From positions 48,187,164-48,251,163 of the forward strand of contig OY754337.1 in the NCBI GenBank assembly GCA_963573305.1: 64,000 nucleotides of DNA, given 5' to 3'. The stretch comes from Pyrrhosoma nymphula. Its lineage: Eukaryota; Arthropoda; Insecta; Odonata; Coenagrionidae. This document shows, piece after piece, positions 61,565-64,000 of this stretch. The notes beneath the pieces are model-generated. The model was not told where the DNA came from, searched no databases, and was given only the letters and a program-made list of their open reading frames with translations. The position numbers and the translations under genes are program-made. Each line of letters opens with the position of its first letter. Within the stretch, counting starts at the first letter, position 1.

Positions 61565-62095
61565 TTGATTATTGAGTTGGTTGTTTGGTCACTTGGAGGG
61601 GGGACCGACAGCTGAGGTCATTGGCGCCATCACTGATAGTGGGAACGGTAAGGAAAGGATTACTGGGAAATTTTACTTAATTTATTACCACAATCCTGAA
61701 AACAGCTCTACTGGCCTTTTACATCGGCTGTTTCAACAAGTAACAAAGGACGAACACAAACAACCATGTCTTGAATAGTGTAAAATTCACTCAAGCGGGA
61801 CAGTAACCCGCGACCCTCAGTCAAGCAGGTGAGGACTTGACCGAACTTTACTGGGGCCGAAATTGATAAGGGTGGAGACACATCCGGTGTCGGCATTAGC
61901 TTATTCTTAACGCAATGCGGCAATGTTTAACGTCCCATCCGATGGACGGAGTACTACCCTTGAAATGCTCTCCAAAATTCCCCAGGGCTAGGAATTCTAC
62001 CGAAAAATCTCTGCCACCGCCGGGATTCGAACTCAGGACATCGGTATGAGAAGCCAGAACTCTAGCCATCACACCAACCCGATATCCACCCTCCC
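61565..62095 (-). repeat. tRNA-derived SINE copy with an extra segment
   Basis: On the minus strand the head (62090-62010) has ATCGGGTTGGTGTGATGGCT and CTGAGTTCGAATCCCGGCGG. It is followed by GTGGCAGAGATTTTTC, GGAGAGCATTTCAAGG and CTCCGTCCATCGGATGGGAC with GTTAAAC. The tail part (61700-61568) matches the 49780-50125 copy. This copy is longer because of about 200 unassigned bases around 61700-61910. A Jockey-type 3' terminus on plus (62110-62222) lies alongside. Confidence 0.65.
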
Positions 62096-62109
62096 TCCTT
62101 AGTCTCACA

Positions 62110-62222
62110 TTATTATTATGCATAATTAGTCGTAGTTACAGTAACTTTAGGGTATAGTGAAATGAATGTCGGTGAATACTCACCCTGAGGTGGCTTGCAG
62201 GGTATTTTGTAGATGTAGATTT
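62110..62222 (+). repeat. Jockey-like 3' terminus
   Basis: GTAGTTACAGTAACTTTAGG-GTATAGTG, then GGTGAATACTCACCCTGAGG-TGGCTTGCAGGGTATTTTGT-AGATGTAGAT matches 57930-58015 closely. It is the conserved tail of the family. Confidence 0.65.
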
Positions 62223-62564
62223 CTTTCATCTATATTCCATGCTTGGTCTTCCTCTGACATTATTCTCATCCACTTCTCATTCCAGTTTTGTATAAACAGG
62301 TTGTTTCGTGTCTCAGAATATTTCCCATTATTTTGTCTCATATACTCAAGAGAGTTTTCATCAAACATCTTCCATCCCAAACTATTTAAAGGCATTTTTC
62401 ATTGTAGATTCTCTCTGTCCATTTGATCATTATTCATCTATAAGAACGCATATCTGTCCACCACAACATTCTAAATAAGTTCAAGAAAACTTATTGGAAA
62501 TAGATTATAGATTTAAGATGAATCATTACACATTTCATATAATAGTCGTTTCTTCTCGGGCTGT

Positions 62565-63008
62565 ATGTCTGTGACTGCGAGCAAGTCTTGTGAAGACATT
62601 ATGGGACTTATGGAGAACGCTGTTGCCAAACTTGTAAAAACTCCCTGTGCTCGAATTTCAACAGCGCGTTACATTAAAACAGTTAAGGAAAATATTTGTG
62701 AGTTGGAAGACAACTTGGTGTGCAGTAAGTATACCGCATAGCACTATATGCTAATATCCTACTGCTCTTATACTCGCAACTACATCCGGAACGCCCTAAA
62801 CCACAGTGATGCCTCCCCTCCTGCATCGACTCCGTTGTGTTCACGAGACTCTCGGAAGACAAAGCGTACACTAACTACTCGCATTACAAGACGTGTCTCG
62901 ATCGTCCATCAAGTTAAGATTTATAAATATATTTCCGCTCGTCTTGCAAAACACTCGCGTACCAAGTTACTTGCAATTAAGAGATTTCACTCTAAATCCC
63001 TCGCGTGA
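62565..63008 (+). pseudogene. Unrecognised frame with one internal stop or an exon with donor site
   Basis: From ATG at 62565 the frame reads MSVTASKSCEDIMGLMENAV, then KTPCARISTARYIKTVKENI, then ELEDNLVC, and stops at TAG 62739. The same frame stays open to 63008 (SYTRNYIRNALNHSDASPPA ... RRVSIVHQVKIYKYISARLA). A strong donor GCA|GTAAGTAT lies at 62724|62725, just before the stop. Either this is the 3' end of a first exon, or it is a frame with a single inactivating stop. No homolog is recognised. Confidence 0.3.
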
Positions 63009-63029
63009 CATGGCCTGCAGGGGAGGAAC

Positions 63030-63560
63030 CGGAGGAGTTGTTTGGGGGAAAGAGGGGGGGGGGAAGAGAGGGGAGAAGAAGGGAAGGTAGGGGGGAAAAG
63101 GTGCAAGATACCGACGTGCTTTCAAAGAATTTCTCGAGAAAGGAGTAAAAACCGGGTGAGCGAGGAGAATGAAGGAGGATGCGGAGGAAGCGGGCGGGGA
63201 GAGACAAGGAAGAGGAGAGAAGGGAAAGTGAAACGGGGTGTGTGTGGCAGGGGGTGTCAGGAGGGAGAGAAAAGAGAGAGCTATATAGCGTCGGTCGGGA
63301 GTGGTTGGGGCTCGGCGGAAGTCGGTGTAATGGAGCCGAAGGTCGCCCCCCCAACGATAAGGCAGAGGCAAGGCGGAGGAGGGAGAAGAGGGGAGGTAGG
63401 CGGTCATATCGAGAAGAAACAATCCGGGGGTAAGAGGAGGGGGGTGGCGTGGCGTTCCAAGAGGAGGAGGCGCTCAGAAATGCGGTGGCGGGGAGGAAGG
63501 TTGGCGTGGCGGGAGTGGGGTCGCCGAGTTTTTCAAAGTCGGGGTCGCGGGCACGACTCA
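63030..63560. repeat. Polypurine tract
   Basis: G/A-rich plus strand containing GTGTGTGGCAGGGGGTGTC at about 63238, the same word found at 36910, 44055 and 51995. The 247-codon frame across it is Gly/Arg/Glu-rich low-complexity translation and is not called as a gene. Confidence 0.7.
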
Positions 63561-63671
63561 GCCCAGACTCTCGTTATGCAATGGATCATCGCTCGTAGTA
63601 GTGTACGTATATCACACGAACGGTATATGAAAAACAAAACGAATGAGGATCAGACTACTGGGAGGCGGCGC

Positions 63672-63732
63672 CACGAACAGAATAGTATCCCGAACGCCGC
63701 GGCGCGGCGTTCGGGATACTATTCCGTTCGTG
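63672..63732. repeat. 61-bp near-perfect GC-rich palindrome
   Basis: Arms of 22 bases, GAATAGTATCCCGAACGCCGCG (63680-63701) and its exact complement (63703-63724), are separated by one G. After one mismatch (63679/63725) seven further bases pair (CACGAAC with GTTCGTG). The remaining sequence to 64000 has no recognised gene. Confidence 0.9.
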
Positions 63733-64000
63733 ACGTTCTCCCGTCGCCTCTCAAGAAACGGAAACATAAGCGAACCTTGAACTAACACGCGCCTTAATAA
63801 CTCTAACGAACATTAATTTTATAAGCGGTACCAAAAAACGGCTTCTGGGAACAAGAGCGAAATCCCATCGAAGGTGAATGGTGAACATTTAAATCGGGGA
63901 AATGAGACTGCAGAACGGACGGGTTTGAAAATTTAGGCTTAATAGTTTTGAGTAACTTCCAAGCCCATCTATTTTCTAGGGACATCAAAAACATTTTTCG

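Noticed and set aside
63042..63785. 247-codon plus-strand open frame
   Set aside because: It spans a polypurine tract and a palindrome; the translation is Gly/Glu/Arg low complexity with no domain.

Overview
This window is eukaryotic nuclear DNA, most likely from an arthropod and probably an insect. It is AT-rich, has long introns, very few long open frames, and a dense load of decayed transposable elements. There is no bacterial gene organisation, rRNA, tRNA or CRISPR array. The arthropod assignment is an inference from the Spred gene, the Jockey-like and Gypsy-like elements and the SINEs; the species cannot be named from sequence alone.

The only convincing host gene is Spred (Sprouty-related, EVH1-domain) on the minus strand. 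Its last coding exon (12949-13890) carries the complete cysteine-rich SPR domain, with an unusual glycine-rich insertion. The preceding coding exon (26986-27050) joins it in frame with canonical splice sites. The intron between them is about 13.1 kb. It contains a 6.56 kb hAT-type element (19142-25704) with an 8-bp target-site duplication but no recognisable transposase, and two degenerate extra copies of the final splice acceptor (14495-14880). The EVH1 exons were not found and are presumably further right, or outside the window.

Left of Spred (1-12900): a decayed Gypsy-like gag/protease remnant, fragments of two non-LTR families, a dispersed repeat also present in the Spred intron, and low-complexity tracts. 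Right of the upstream Spred exon (27050-64000): a mosaic of transposable elements. These include several foldback or TIR elements (28528-29426, 32385-33744, 34148-34512, 37511-39466), an LTR-like segment, tRNA-derived SINEs, RTE-like reverse-transcriptase 3' ends, and a large Jockey-like family. The Jockey-like family supplies two tandem degenerate copies (54230-58015), one of which carries two nested insertions, one of them a perfect 87-bp palindrome. Its 3'-terminal sequence also appears to have seeded a tandem array near 50.2-50.7 kb. A second tandem array (58760-60450) and three polypurine tracts occupy the right end.

No new multi-gene system is visible. The most interesting items are structural: the transposase-less hAT element, the triplicated Spred splice acceptor with early stops, the perfect palindromic insertions, and a recurring CTGANGA...GAAAC core in several foldback elements.
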